From Acidimicrobiaceae bacterium (GTDB lineage Bacteria > Actinomycetota > Acidimicrobiia > Acidimicrobiales > UBA8592), in contig PBMJ01000018.1 in the NCBI GenBank assembly GCA_002722525.1, positions 1 through 26,343 of the forward strand: 26,343 bases of DNA, read 5' to 3'. Shown one piece after another: positions 1 to 7,423 of this stretch. A program made the translations under genes and the position numbers. The notes beneath the pieces were generated by a model that was not told the origin of the DNA, did no database searches, and saw only the letters and a list, made by a program, of their open reading frames with translations. The first letter of the stretch is position 1. Every line of letters begins with the position of its first letter.

Positions 1-815
1 AAAACGTAAACTAAGTCCTGTGTGGCCTTTTTAATGTCATCGCGGAATCTCTTCTTTGTTCTTTCCGGTTTAATCGGGGGACAAACGACCGCATGGTGAG
101 AATTCTCACGTTGGTATACAGCTACAGGGATTATATGAGCTCCTGTTCGGAGTGCTAATGTAGCAGGCCCTGCAGGCACCGTTGTTTTTTCCCCGAAGAA
201 GTCAACTTCTATGCCGTTTCCTTCTATATCTCTGTCACAAAGCAAACAAACTATGTGATTCGCTTTTAATGCCTCAACGACTTGTCGACCAGCGCTTGGT
301 CCTAGAGGGATAACGTTCATCCCAAAACCTTGCCGGTATTTCATCAAGAACTGAAAGAGCTCTGGAGGGCTTTGTTCTTCTACAACTACTGTTACTTGGT
401 ATTTCGGAGAGCAGATTAACCACCTTCCAGCCCATTCCCATCCACCAAGGTGCGGGAGTGCCAATATTACGCCCACTCCAGTTCGAAAGCCATTCTCTAT
501 ATGCTCGAAACCTTCCACGGTAAACCCTGAATCAATTTCAAAATCTGTAAGGTCTTGTATCCTCGCTGAGTCAATCCAATACCGTGCGTATGTCTCAAAG
601 GTTCGATCAATTTTTTCCTTCAGTTGATTTGGTGGAAGATCCGCACCATATACTCGCGACAGATGCCGGCCTACAAGCATCTTTTTCTCTTTAGCAACGC
701 TAGTGGCTAAAGAGGCAGAAAAGCGTTGAATGGGACCCAACCAAATTCTAGGAATTCTCCTCAGAAGGTAACTACCAATTCGGTAGGCAGTCACGGCAAT
801 TGAGATCTTCCTCAC
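1..815 (-). CDS. patA: PatA-like PIM acyltransferase (3' end cut by window edge)
   Basis: This gene is likely the membrane-associated acyltransferase of the LpxL/HtrB (LABLAT) superfamily that acylates phosphatidylinositol mannosides. About 271 residues are visible and the C-terminus lies beyond the left edge. The strongest motif is an HX4E box, HLGGWE at about residues 122-127, followed by a CDRDIEGNGIEVDFFGE stretch and PAGPATLALRTGAHIIPVA, both typical of the family. It lies 2 bases after the pgsA stop, the same order as in the mycobacterial thrS-HIT-pgsA-patA locus, which supports the PIM role. The start chosen is GTG at 815; the next residues align with the N-terminal helix of PatA. An in-frame ATG at 869, inside pgsA, would add 18 residues, and neither start has a strong ribosome site. 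The family call is firm; the exact acyl acceptor is inferred from context. Confidence 0.85.
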   Translation of the reverse strand, partial: MRKISIAVTAYRIGSYLLRRIPRIWLGPIQRFSASLATSVAKEKKMLVGRHLSRVYGADLPPNQLKEKIDRTFETYARYWIDSARIQDLTDFEIDSGFTVEGFEHIENGFRTGVGVILALPHLGGWEWAGRWLICSPKYQVTVVVEEQSPPELFQFLMKYRQGFGMNVIPLGPSAGRQVVEALKANHIVCLLCDRDIEGNGIEVDFFGEKTTVPAGPATLALRTGAHIIPVAVYQRENSHHAVVCPPIKPERTKKRFRDDIKKATQDLVYV

Positions 816-817
816 GT

Positions 818-1429
818 TTAAGTTTGATCCCCTATAGGAGGGCTCATATTTTTTGAAGCTTGCTTCCATATCTTGACGAAGCGTTGGCATGCAGTGATGC
901 CAGTGAGCACCAGCATAACCCAAAGGACAGGGATCAATATCTCATCGAAAAGAAGGCCTAAAGCAAGAACAATGAAGCGTTCAGCCCGTTCCATGATTCC
1001 ACCTTTTGCATCAAAGCCCAAGGACTCAGCTTTCGCTCTTTGGTACGAAACGAGCATTGCAGTAGCCATGAGAACAACTGGGAGCATCATGATTCTCCCG
1101 GGTTCCTCTGTAGCTAGATGCCAAGCTATTCCAGAAAAGAGCAAAGAGTCAGTTATCCGATCGCTGACTGAGTCAAAGAACGCCCCGCGGACAGAAGCCG
1201 TACCGGCCGCTTTTGCTACGGCGCCATCTAGAGCATCTGGGATTCCTGTTAAAAGCAAACAAATAAAACCGGCAAACATATGGCCACGGCCAATAACTAT
1301 TGCTCCAGCTACTGCTACAAGAATTCCTACGATCGTTAATGCATCTGCGGAAACTTTTAGGCGCCACAAGACTACACCGATGGGGTCTAGCACCTTATCA
1401 ACCACTGATCGTAAGTTTCCGTCAAACAC
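818..1429 (-). CDS. pgsA: Phosphatidylinositol(-phosphate) synthase, CDP-alcohol phosphatidyltransferase
   Basis: An integral membrane enzyme of about 203 residues that transfers the phosphatidyl group from CDP-diacylglycerol to an inositol (phosphate) acceptor, the first step towards PI and PIMs. The CDP-OH-P signature is visible: D65, D68-G69, A72, then G82, D86 and D90 with the expected spacing. The usual Arg of the DGxxAR part is Lys73. Several hydrophobic helices follow, with the family-typical VSYQRAKAESLG and MERAERFIVL segments. I chose GTG at 1429 because a strong ribosome site (AAAGGAG, 1441-1435) lies 5 bases upstream; a longer frame to 1480 would leave that site inside the gene. 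It lies between an unknown membrane gene and patA, as part of the PIM locus. A PGP-synthase role is less likely given this neighbourhood. Confidence 0.88.
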   Translation of the reverse strand: MFDGNLRSVVDKVLDPIGVVLWRLKVSADALTIVGILVAVAGAIVIGRGHMFAGFICLLLTGIPDALDGAVAKAAGTASVRGAFFDSVSDRITDSLLFSGIAWHLATEEPGRIMMLPVVLMATAMLVSYQRAKAESLGFDAKGGIMERAERFIVLALGLLFDEILIPVLWVMLVLTGITACQRFVKIWKQASKNMSPPIGDQT

Positions 1430-1434
1430 GTTTT

Positions 1435-1441
1435 CTCCTTT
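1435..1441 (-). promoter_or_regulatory. Ribosome binding site that fixes the pgsA start
   Basis: AAAGGAG on the minus strand followed by a 5-base spacer and GTG at 1429. It favours the 203-residue product over the longer open frame beginning at 1480. Confidence 0.75.
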
Positions 1442-1525
1442 GAGTTTCGAACCCAAATCTAACTGGCGCAACAATAGCACTGATCATTGTAAAAATTTGT
1501 TCTTGCGTAAGAGATATTGAGACTT

Positions 1526-2008
1526 TTAACTCCAGTCTTCAGGGTTCTCTTCCACTACTTTTTCAATGACTTCCCCATTTCCTGCATCAATAATTACCAC
1601 AGCTCGAAACTCTGGCTGGGACTCTTGGGAATAAATAAGAAGGCGCCAAACAGGCTTACTTCCCCACCCTCGCCACATCATTTGTGCTGATGCAGGGCCA
1701 GCATCAAAGCCTAAATCACTCTCAGCGAGTACCAGAGCTTGGCCCTCGTCAATGCTTGTGCTTGCCGAAGCGAAAAAAGAATAGAGAGCAACACAAAGTA
1801 TCCCTATTCCTGCATACATAAACCCGGAATTTGCAAGTGGTGAACCCGAGCTAAATATGCCAAGTCCAAGTGCCACGACTCCGACTACGAGATAGAGAAA
1901 CCCTGCGATTCGACGTCGGTCGTTATTTGGAATTTCATAATCAGGGCTACTAAACGATGCTTCGAGATCTTCGGGCAATAAATCAAGTGGTTGTTTTTCT
2001 TCTGCCAT
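1526..2008 (-). CDS. Unknown two-helix membrane protein within the PIM locus
   Basis: A 160-residue protein I do not recognise. An acidic cytoplasmic-looking N-terminus (1-30) with the positive patch DRRR is followed by two hydrophobic helices at about 33-53 and 62-82. A soluble C-terminal domain (about 85-160) then reads as a helix plus strands (KPVWRLLIYSQE, FRAVVIIDAGNGEVIEKVVEE). That helix-strand pattern ending in 'ID..G.V' vaguely resembles PepSY-type domains, but this is only an impression. The ATG at 2008 is preceded by a purine-rich AGAGGT site. It lies 66 bases after the HIT gene and 96 bases before pgsA on the same strand. An uninterrupted mycobacterial-type locus lacks a gene here, so its position suggests an accessory envelope role, which is inference. 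Confidence 0.75.
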   Translation of the reverse strand: MAEEKQPLDLLPEDLEASFSSPDYEIPNNDRRRIAGFLYLVVGVVALGLGIFSSGSPLANSGFMYAGIGILCVALYSFFASASTSIDEGQALVLAESDLGFDAGPASAQMMWRGWGSKPVWRLLIYSQESQPEFRAVVIIDAGNGEVIEKVVEENPEDWS

Positions 2009-2074
2009 CGCTACCTCTAATTATCTCATTCAGTACGATAGCCGGTTTCGTTATCAACTACCTATCAGCCATGG

Positions 2075-2617
2075 CTATAGAGGGCCATGAGGCCAATTTG
2101 CCTGAAGCCTATCCCATGACGAAGATAACGTTTCAGGGATCATTCTGGCCTCAGCTACAGAAGTGAGGAAAGTTGTATCCCCTTTCCATCTGGGCAAGCA
2201 ATGAACATGGAGGTGCTCGGGAATGCTTGCTCCAGCAGCTTCACCGATATTTATCCCAATATTGATTCCATCGGGCTTGTAAGCACTTTGAATCGCTTGC
2301 GTTGCAAGACGAACACCTTCCCATAATTCGATGTACTCTTCATTTTCCAGATTTACAAGGTCACCTACTTTTCGCTTGGGAAGAACTAGCACATGCCCGC
2401 TCACATATGGATAAAGATTAAGCACTGCAGCACAGTAACTCCCTTGCCAAAGAACGTAATTATCCTTACTTGGCTCTGAGCTAGAGGTAAATATCTTTTC
2501 GAATACCGTACTTCTGTCGTTGTTTGTTTCGACCGCATCTGGAGTTCGAGCTACATACTCTTTTCGCCAACCAGCCCAAATCTGGCCCAGCGCTTTCCTT
2601 CGGGGGCTACTGCTCAT
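2075..2617 (-). CDS. HIT-family nucleotide hydrolase/phosphorylase (Ap4A phosphorylase-like)
   Basis: A soluble 180-residue histidine-triad protein. The catalytic triad HLHVH is at 135-139 followed by CLPRW, and upstream segments NLYPYVSGHVLVLPKR (68-82) and INIGINIGEAAGASIPEHL are typical of the family branch that in Mycobacterium tuberculosis (Rv2613c) acts on diadenosine tetraphosphate. The likely reaction is phosphorolysis of Ap4A, a by-product of aminoacyl-tRNA synthetases. The start ATG at 2617 overlaps the thrS stop in an ATGA motif, so the two are almost certainly translationally coupled. No CxxC zinc pair is visible near the N-terminus. Other HIT subfamilies are possible, but size, motif and context favour the Ap4A-type enzyme. 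Confidence 0.88.
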   Translation of the reverse strand: MSSSPRRKALGQIWAGWRKEYVARTPDAVETNNDRSTVFEKIFTSSSEPSKDNYVLWQGSYCAAVLNLYPYVSGHVLVLPKRKVGDLVNLENEEYIELWEGVRLATQAIQSAYKPDGINIGINIGEAAGASIPEHLHVHCLPRWKGDTTFLTSVAEARMIPETLSSSWDRLQANWPHGPL

Positions 2618-4554
2618 ATACGGTTTTCAACCTCACCTTGCAGGCGTTCTATAAAATCAGATAGCGGCACATCCCGTTCTACTTCGCTCCCCCTCGGATT
2701 AACGCCAACAGTTCCGTTGGCCACATCATCACTACCCGCCACAAGCACATATGGAATCTTTTGAGTCTTCACATCCCTAATCCGCTTCCCAAGCGGATTG
2801 TCTGCACGATGAAACTCACATCGAAAGCCAGCTTCTTCCAATTGAGTAACGATACTTGAGGCATAGTCTCCGTGTTCGTTTGCGACAGGAAGTACCGCTA
2901 TTTGGATTGGCGCTAGCCATGCAGGGAAGGCCCCAGCATAATGTTCAAGGAGGACACCGAAGAATCTTTCGATTGATCCCATTAAAGCCCTGTGAATCAT
3001 AACTGGTCTCTTGCGCTCTCCAGAGGAGTTTATGTACCTTAGGTTAAATCGCTCAGGGAGATTAAAGTCAAGCTGAATAGTCGATAACTGCCATGACCGG
3101 CCGATTGCATCCGATACGTCAATATCTATTTTGGGCCCATAGAATGCGGCGTCTCCCTCTTTGGTCTCAAAGGGTAGTCCGTGCGTATTGAGCGCTTTTT
3201 CTAGGGCCTCAGTAGCAAGGTCCCATATCTGATCGTCACCAACTGATTTCTCATAATCCCGAGTAGATAGATTAAACGAAAAGTCCTCGAATCCGAACGC
3301 TTCCAGAACAGATATAACAAATTCCAGCAGCTGTGCTATCTCATCGGCAAGGCCTTCTTCAGTGGTGAAAATGTGGGCGTCGTCTTGGGTGAAACCTCGA
3401 ATTCTCATAAGACCGTGCAGCGTTCCCGCCCGCTCGTATCTATAAACAGTTCCTAGTTCGAAAAGCCGGATTGGTAAATCTCGGTATGATTTAGTCCCTG
3501 CCCGGTAAATGAGGCAGTGCATAGGACAATTCATCGGCTTTGGATAATACTCTCCATTATCCATTTCCATTGGGGGATACATTCCCTCGGCATAAAAATC
3601 TAGATGCCCGCTGGTTCGGAACAATTCAGCATTTGCAATATGTGGAGAGTAAACAAATTTATAGCCCCCTTCTTCATGTCGTTTCCTACTGTAGTCCTCC
3701 ATCAATTTTCGTATTTGAGAGCCTTTGGGATGCCAAACTGCTAGACCCCCGCCTAGTTCAGAGGGAAAGCTAAGCAGATCCAATTCGTTTGCGAGTTTTC
3801 GATGATCTCTTTTCGCTGCCTCTTCAAGCCGATATAAATGTTCTTTCAATTGCTTCTTGGTCGCCCAGGCGGTCCCATAGATCCGCTGGAGCATGGGATT
3901 TTTTTCGTCCCCCCTCCAATAGGCTCCCGCAACATTCATCAGCTTGAAATGCTGAAGCTTTCCAGTTGAAGGCACATGAGGCCCTCGACACAAGTCAATG
4001 AATCCATCACCATTCCGGTAATAACTAATTGCGTCGGCAGCGCTCACTTCTGTCGAATCAGCAGTTTCAATAATTTCACATTTATATGGATGGTCAGAAA
4101 ATATCTCAAGAGCTTCGCCAGCGGAGACCTCACCGCGAACAAAGTCTTGATCAGCAGTAATGATTTCTTTCATTTTGTCTTCTATCTCTTGAAGGCTCTC
4201 ATCACTAAGTTTTTTTCCTTCAGGCATGGCAAAGTCATAATAGAAACCATGTTCAATAGGGGGCCCTATAGCAAAAGTAGCGCCAGGATAAAGCTCTAGA
4301 ACGGCTTGAGCAAGAACATGCGCCGTTGAATGCCGCAAAGTCTCTAAACCTTTATCAGAGTCGGCCGTTACGATATTAACAATTGCACCGTTAGGTAAAA
4401 CCTTGTTGAGATCTGTCTCTTCTCCATTTACTTCCGCTATGAGAGCCGCTTTCAGCAGGCCCTTACCGATGTCAGAAGCTAGGTCAGCCGCGGTTGCTCC
4501 ATCTTGTATTTCCCGTTGTGAGCCATCGGGCAGCGAAACTGAAATGTTAGCCAT
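2614..4554 (-). CDS. thrS: Threonine--tRNA ligase
   Basis: A class II aminoacyl-tRNA synthetase of 646 residues, the normal full length, charging tRNA-Thr in the cytoplasm. Domains in order: TGS domain (about 1-62); editing domain with HSTAH at 75-79 and the CRGPH motif at 189-193, which together form its metal-type hydrolytic site; catalytic core with MNCPMHC supplying a zinc ligand, RYERAGTLHGLMRIRGFTQD (motif 2 region) and RPVMIHRALMGSIERF (motif 3); and a C-terminal anticodon-binding domain starting near APIQIAVLPV. All expected domains are present, with no truncation. It starts with ATG at 4554; the nearest purine-rich site (AGAGG) is rather far, about 13 bases. The downstream HIT gene overlaps its stop codon. 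Confidence 0.97.
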   Translation of the reverse strand: MANISVSLPDGSQREIQDGATAADLASDIGKGLLKAALIAEVNGEETDLNKVLPNGAIVNIVTADSDKGLETLRHSTAHVLAQAVLELYPGATFAIGPPIEHGFYYDFAMPEGKKLSDESLQEIEDKMKEIITADQDFVRGEVSAGEALEIFSDHPYKCEIIETADSTEVSAADAISYYRNGDGFIDLCRGPHVPSTGKLQHFKLMNVAGAYWRGDEKNPMLQRIYGTAWATKKQLKEHLYRLEEAAKRDHRKLANELDLLSFPSELGGGLAVWHPKGSQIRKLMEDYSRKRHEEGGYKFVYSPHIANAELFRTSGHLDFYAEGMYPPMEMDNGEYYPKPMNCPMHCLIYRAGTKSYRDLPIRLFELGTVYRYERAGTLHGLMRIRGFTQDDAHIFTTEEGLADEIAQLLEFVISVLEAFGFEDFSFNLSTRDYEKSVGDDQIWDLATEALEKALNTHGLPFETKEGDAAFYGPKIDIDVSDAIGRSWQLSTIQLDFNLPERFNLRYINSSGERKRPVMIHRALMGSIERFFGVLLEHYAGAFPAWLAPIQIAVLPVANEHGDYASSIVTQLEEAGFRCEFHRADNPLGKRIRDVKTQKIPYVLVAGSDDVANGTVGVNPRGSEVERDVPLSDFIERLQGEVENRI

Positions 4555-4636
4555 AAGGCAATGGTACCTCTCGTGGTTGACTACTTCTGAGGATTTCTAT
4601 GGGAAATTTGGCTTCGAAGGGCCTCTATTGCTTTTC

Positions 4637-5761
4637 TCATGCGCTAGTTATGTCGACTCCTAATAGGAGAGCAGCGTTAGAAACTCCTTCTCCTTTTCGC
4701 ACTGCATCGTCTATAACCTGTAGAGCCGTTGGAGTGTCAAGGTCATTGTCTAAATGCTCTCGAACGGAATTTAAAGCTCCATTTCCTTCTCCGCCCTTCT
4801 TCCACCTTTCTAAGCGACTTATTGCAGATGTCATAATTTCGTCGTTCCACTCCCATGAATCTCGATAGTGGAAGTTGAGTAGGCCAAGTCTTATCGCAGT
4901 TGGGTCGAATTCTTTTCGAAGATCAGATATGAAGACAAGGTTTCCTAATGATTTTGACATCTTCTCCCCCTCCATTCTGACCATGGCTTGATGCATCCAA
5001 TGTTTAGAAAATTGTTTTCCGGTTGCAGCTTCTGATTGGGCCCTCTCACACTCATGGTGAGGAAAAATAAGGTCAGCTCCCCCTCCATGCAGATCTATTG
5101 TGGCTGTACCTAAATCTCTCATTGCTAGAACAGAACATTCAATATGCCAGCCTGGGCGTCCATAGCCCCACCTGCTCTCCCATGACGGTTCATCATCAGC
5201 TGAAGGCTGCCAAAGGACAAAGTCTAGTGGATCTCGTTTTTTAGGATCTTCTGGGTTACCTCCGCGTTCTGCGGCTAACTCCAACATTGAGTCTCGGTCT
5301 AGTCCACTCAATGAGCCGAATTTCTCGAATGAGCTGACTTCAAAATAAACGGACCCATCCACTTCGTATGAGTGTCCGCTTGATAGCACCTGTCCGATGA
5401 ATTTACGTATTTCAGCTATCGCAGATGTGGCTCTAGGCTCTGACCACGATGGAAGCATCCCGAGTGCTTTCATGTCGTCGTCGAACCGAGCAGTTTCTTT
5501 GGCAGCTAAATCTAGGTAGTGGACTCCAAGTTCTCTGGCTTTTCGTAAAATATCATCATCGACATCAGTAATGTTTCTCACACATCGTGTTTCATGTCCT
5601 AGGTCGCGCAAACGCCTCTGCAGGACGTCGTAGGTCATGTATGTTGCTGCGTGTCCGATATGTGTAGCGTCGTATGGGGTGATCCCGCAGGTATAAATCC
5701 TGACGATTTGCTCAGGTTCAAATGGAACGACTTCTCGTCTGGCAGTGTCATAAAGTCGCAT
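4637..5761 (-). CDS. mshC: MshC, L-cysteine:GlcN-Ins ligase (mycothiol biosynthesis)
   Basis: A class I synthetase-like enzyme of 374 residues that ligates cysteine, via cysteinyl-AMP, to glucosaminyl-inositol in mycothiol synthesis. It resembles cysteinyl-tRNA synthetase, but CGITPYDATHIGHAATY (from about residue 25) is the MshC form; CysS usually has CGPTVYDYxHIGNAR. Other motifs: NITDVDDDIL, RPGWHIECSVLA, GGADLIFPHHECE, and the KMSKS loop. Like other MshC proteins it lacks the long CysS tRNA-binding C-terminus. I chose ATG at 5761, with GGAG 9 bases upstream; an in-frame TTG at 5776 overlaps that GGAG and is unlikely. It implies that the organism makes mycothiol. It sits 82 bases upstream of thrS and 89 bases after npdG on the same strand. 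Confidence 0.93.
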   Translation of the reverse strand: MRLYDTARREVVPFEPEQIVRIYTCGITPYDATHIGHAATYMTYDVLQRRLRDLGHETRCVRNITDVDDDILRKARELGVHYLDLAAKETARFDDDMKALGMLPSWSEPRATSAIAEIRKFIGQVLSSGHSYEVDGSVYFEVSSFEKFGSLSGLDRDSMLELAAERGGNPEDPKKRDPLDFVLWQPSADDEPSWESRWGYGRPGWHIECSVLAMRDLGTATIDLHGGGADLIFPHHECERAQSEAATGKQFSKHWMHQAMVRMEGEKMSKSLGNLVFISDLRKEFDPTAIRLGLLNFHYRDSWEWNDEIMTSAISRLERWKKGGEGNGALNSVREHLDNDLDTPTALQVIDDAVRKGEGVSNAALLLGVDITSA

Positions 5762-5850
5762 CAAAATTTTCTCCAATGAACATAAGAGCTTATAAACCCA
5801 ACTGTAACCCCACGCGGAAGTAGAGTTGGAGATTGCAGCGCTGAAGGGAG

Positions 5851-6504
5851 CTATTCTAAACCAGTTATTCGGACTGATGATCTTGTTTTGTAGAGTCGGT
5901 TCAATTGCAATAGAACTGCAGTAAACGCTTCTACAGGGGCAGCATTTGCCAAACTGCCGCAGTCGAGTCCTCGAAGATTCGGCATTTTTTCAACAATTTC
6001 GATTGTTTCTGCGATGGAATCCTGTTCGTCAGCACATACAAGAACATCACCCTCCATATTATTTTCAATTTCACCAAGTTCTTTAGCTGGTAAGTGTTGG
6101 AAAGCCATTGACACCCTCGACATTGGAATTGCTGCTTGAACGTCAGCTGCGATTGAGCCTCTCGGTGGGTATAGGGCATGGAATTCATTACCTACTCTAG
6201 CTAGCGCATTTGCCATACAGATCACTAGCTTGCCCTGCAGCAGCTCTCGGAATGCCTTTGCAGTTGGAGCACAGGAATCCCAGGGAGTTGCCAAAACCAC
6301 CATCCCTGCCCGCGCTGCTTCTTCGTTACTCACACCTGAAAGTTTAAAGTTGCTGCCCTCCCAGTGTTCAAGTGTGTCTTCAACGACTTCCGCCGCACGT
6401 CCAGAAGACCGAGATCCAACTTCAACTTCGTAACCCACTGAAGAAAGCCGAAGAGCTAGGCCTTTTCCTGCTGGTCCTGTACCGCCAATGATGCCAATTT
6501 TCAT
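5851..6504 (-). CDS. npdG: F420-dependent NADP+ oxidoreductase (F420:NADPH oxidoreductase)
   Basis: A cytoplasmic 217-residue Rossmann protein that exchanges hydride between NADP(H) and coenzyme F420. The N-terminal dinucleotide site GGTGPAGKG (7-15) is followed by VGSRS (29-33). Thr9, Ser31 and Arg32 fall where the archaeal Fno enzyme contacts the NADP 2'-phosphate. The C-terminal stretch LRGLDCGSLANAAPVEAFT matches the Fno LRPLDAGPL-type segment that shapes the F420 pocket. Start ATG at 6504 gives the usual MKIGIIGG N-terminus; the frame could extend to a TTG at 6522. It is divergent from fabI and upstream of mshC on the same strand. It implies F420 use, although no F420 biosynthetic gene is in view. 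A related NADP-binding family is the main alternative. Confidence 0.85.
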   Translation of the reverse strand: MKIGIIGGTGPAGKGLALRLSSVGYEVEVGSRSSGRAAEVVEDTLEHWEGSNFKLSGVSNEEAARAGMVVLATPWDSCAPTAKAFRELLQGKLVICMANALARVGNEFHALYPPRGSIAADVQAAIPMSRVSMAFQHLPAKELGEIENNMEGDVLVCADEQDSIAETIEIVEKMPNLRGLDCGSLANAAPVEAFTAVLLQLNRLYKTRSSVRITGLE

Positions 6505-6585
6505 GCATTGAACATACCCCAAACCAGCAGAGAAAAGTCAATTTTTCCAATAGTTTCTTTATTTCGTCTATGTTGATTACAACCG

Positions 6586-6614
6586 TTCACACCTGCGAGC
6601 CAGAACCCTAGTAA
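6586..6614 (+). promoter_or_regulatory. Possible sigma-70-type promoter for fabI
   Basis: In the 143-base divergent gap between npdG and fabI there is TTCACA (5 of 6 to TTGACA), a 17-base spacer and TAGTAA, a poor -10 (3 of 6). The spacing is right but the -10 is weak, so this is a candidate only. The fabI ribosome site AAGGAGGGG follows at 6637-6645. Confidence 0.3.
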
Positions 6615-6647
6615 CCTCATGACATTACGTCTACTGAAGGAGGGGCT

Positions 6648-7415
6648 ATGGGAATGCTAGAAAATAAGCGTTTGTTGATAACTGGCGTTCTCACTGACTC
6701 CAGTCTTGCTTTTGCCGTTGCGCAGTTGGCTTTATCGGAAGGCGCTGAACTAGTGGTTACTGGAGCCGGAAGAGGAATGCGGTTAACTGAAAGAACAGTA
6801 AGAAAGCTCGATGGCGATGTGGAAGTTATAGAATTTGATGTAACAGATCCTAGTCACGTATCACAAGTCCAAAATTTATTGTCGGATAAATGGGGAAATG
6901 TTGACGGAGCGCTCCATGCAATTGGGTTTATGCCCGAGGTTGGCCTTGGTGAAGACTTCCTTGCAGGCCAATGGGAGGACCTTTCCCTGGGGTTTGAAAT
7001 TTCTGCCTATTCCTTAAAAACCGTTGCTGAGACTGTCTACCCACTGATGCAGGATGGGGGGTCAATAGTTGGACTTGACTTTGATGCAAGTTTTGCATGG
7101 CCAGCTTACAATTGGATGGGGGTGGCTAAAGCCGCTCTGGAATCAGCTTCGAGATACTTGGCTCGCTCTTTAGGTCCAGATAATATTCGTGTCAACTTGG
7201 TTGCTGCAGGGCCAATACGGACTATGGCTGCAAAGTCTATTCCCGGGTTTAAAGAATTTGAAGATGCTTGGGGCACTCGCGCTCCCCTTGGTTGGGATGT
7301 TAACGACAGATCTGGTGTCGCTAAATCATGCGTCGCGCTACTCTCCGACTGGTTTCCTCAAACTACGGGAGAGATTATCCACGTCGATGGCGGATACCAC
7401 GCTATCGGGGCATAA
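6648..7415 (+). CDS. fabI: Enoyl-[acyl-carrier-protein] reductase (NADH), InhA-type FabI
   Basis: A 255-residue short-chain dehydrogenase-fold enzyme that reduces trans-2-enoyl-ACP in the last step of each fatty acid elongation cycle. The cofactor loop is GVLTDSSLAFAVA (13-25), as in InhA (GIITDSSIAF). The catalytic set is Phe145, Tyr154 and Lys161 in DFDASFAWPAYNWMGVAK, and NLVAAGPIRT is nearly identical to InhA. In the HSIGFMP motif the serine (InhA Ser94, an isoniazid-resistance position) is Ala91 here. ATG at 6648 follows a strong ribosome site (AAGGAGGGG). The gene is transcribed alone; its stop lies 8 bases from the convergent CBS-protein gene. Identity as an InhA/FabI enzyme is secure; whether it serves ordinary or very long chains cannot be told. 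Confidence 0.95.
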   Translation: MGMLENKRLLITGVLTDSSLAFAVAQLALSEGAELVVTGAGRGMRLTERTVRKLDGDVEVIEFDVTDPSHVSQVQNLLSDKWGNVDGALHAIGFMPEVGLGEDFLAGQWEDLSLGFEISAYSLKTVAETVYPLMQDGGSIVGLDFDASFAWPAYNWMGVAKAALESASRYLARSLGPDNIRVNLVAAGPIRTMAAKSIPGFKEFEDAWGTRAPLGWDVNDRSGVAKSCVALLSDWFPQTTGEIIHVDGGYHAIGA

Positions 7416-7423
7416 GTTCTGTG

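Noticed and set aside
873..1520. Plus-strand open frame of 215 codons opposite pgsA
   Set aside because: Shadow of pgsA: it has no recognisable domain, and the minus-strand frame carries the full CDP-alcohol phosphatidyltransferase signature.
4637..5761. Reading the gene as cysteinyl-tRNA synthetase
   Set aside because: CGITPYDATHIGHAATY and the short C-terminus match MshC; CysS has CGPTVYD with HIGNAR and a longer tRNA-binding end.
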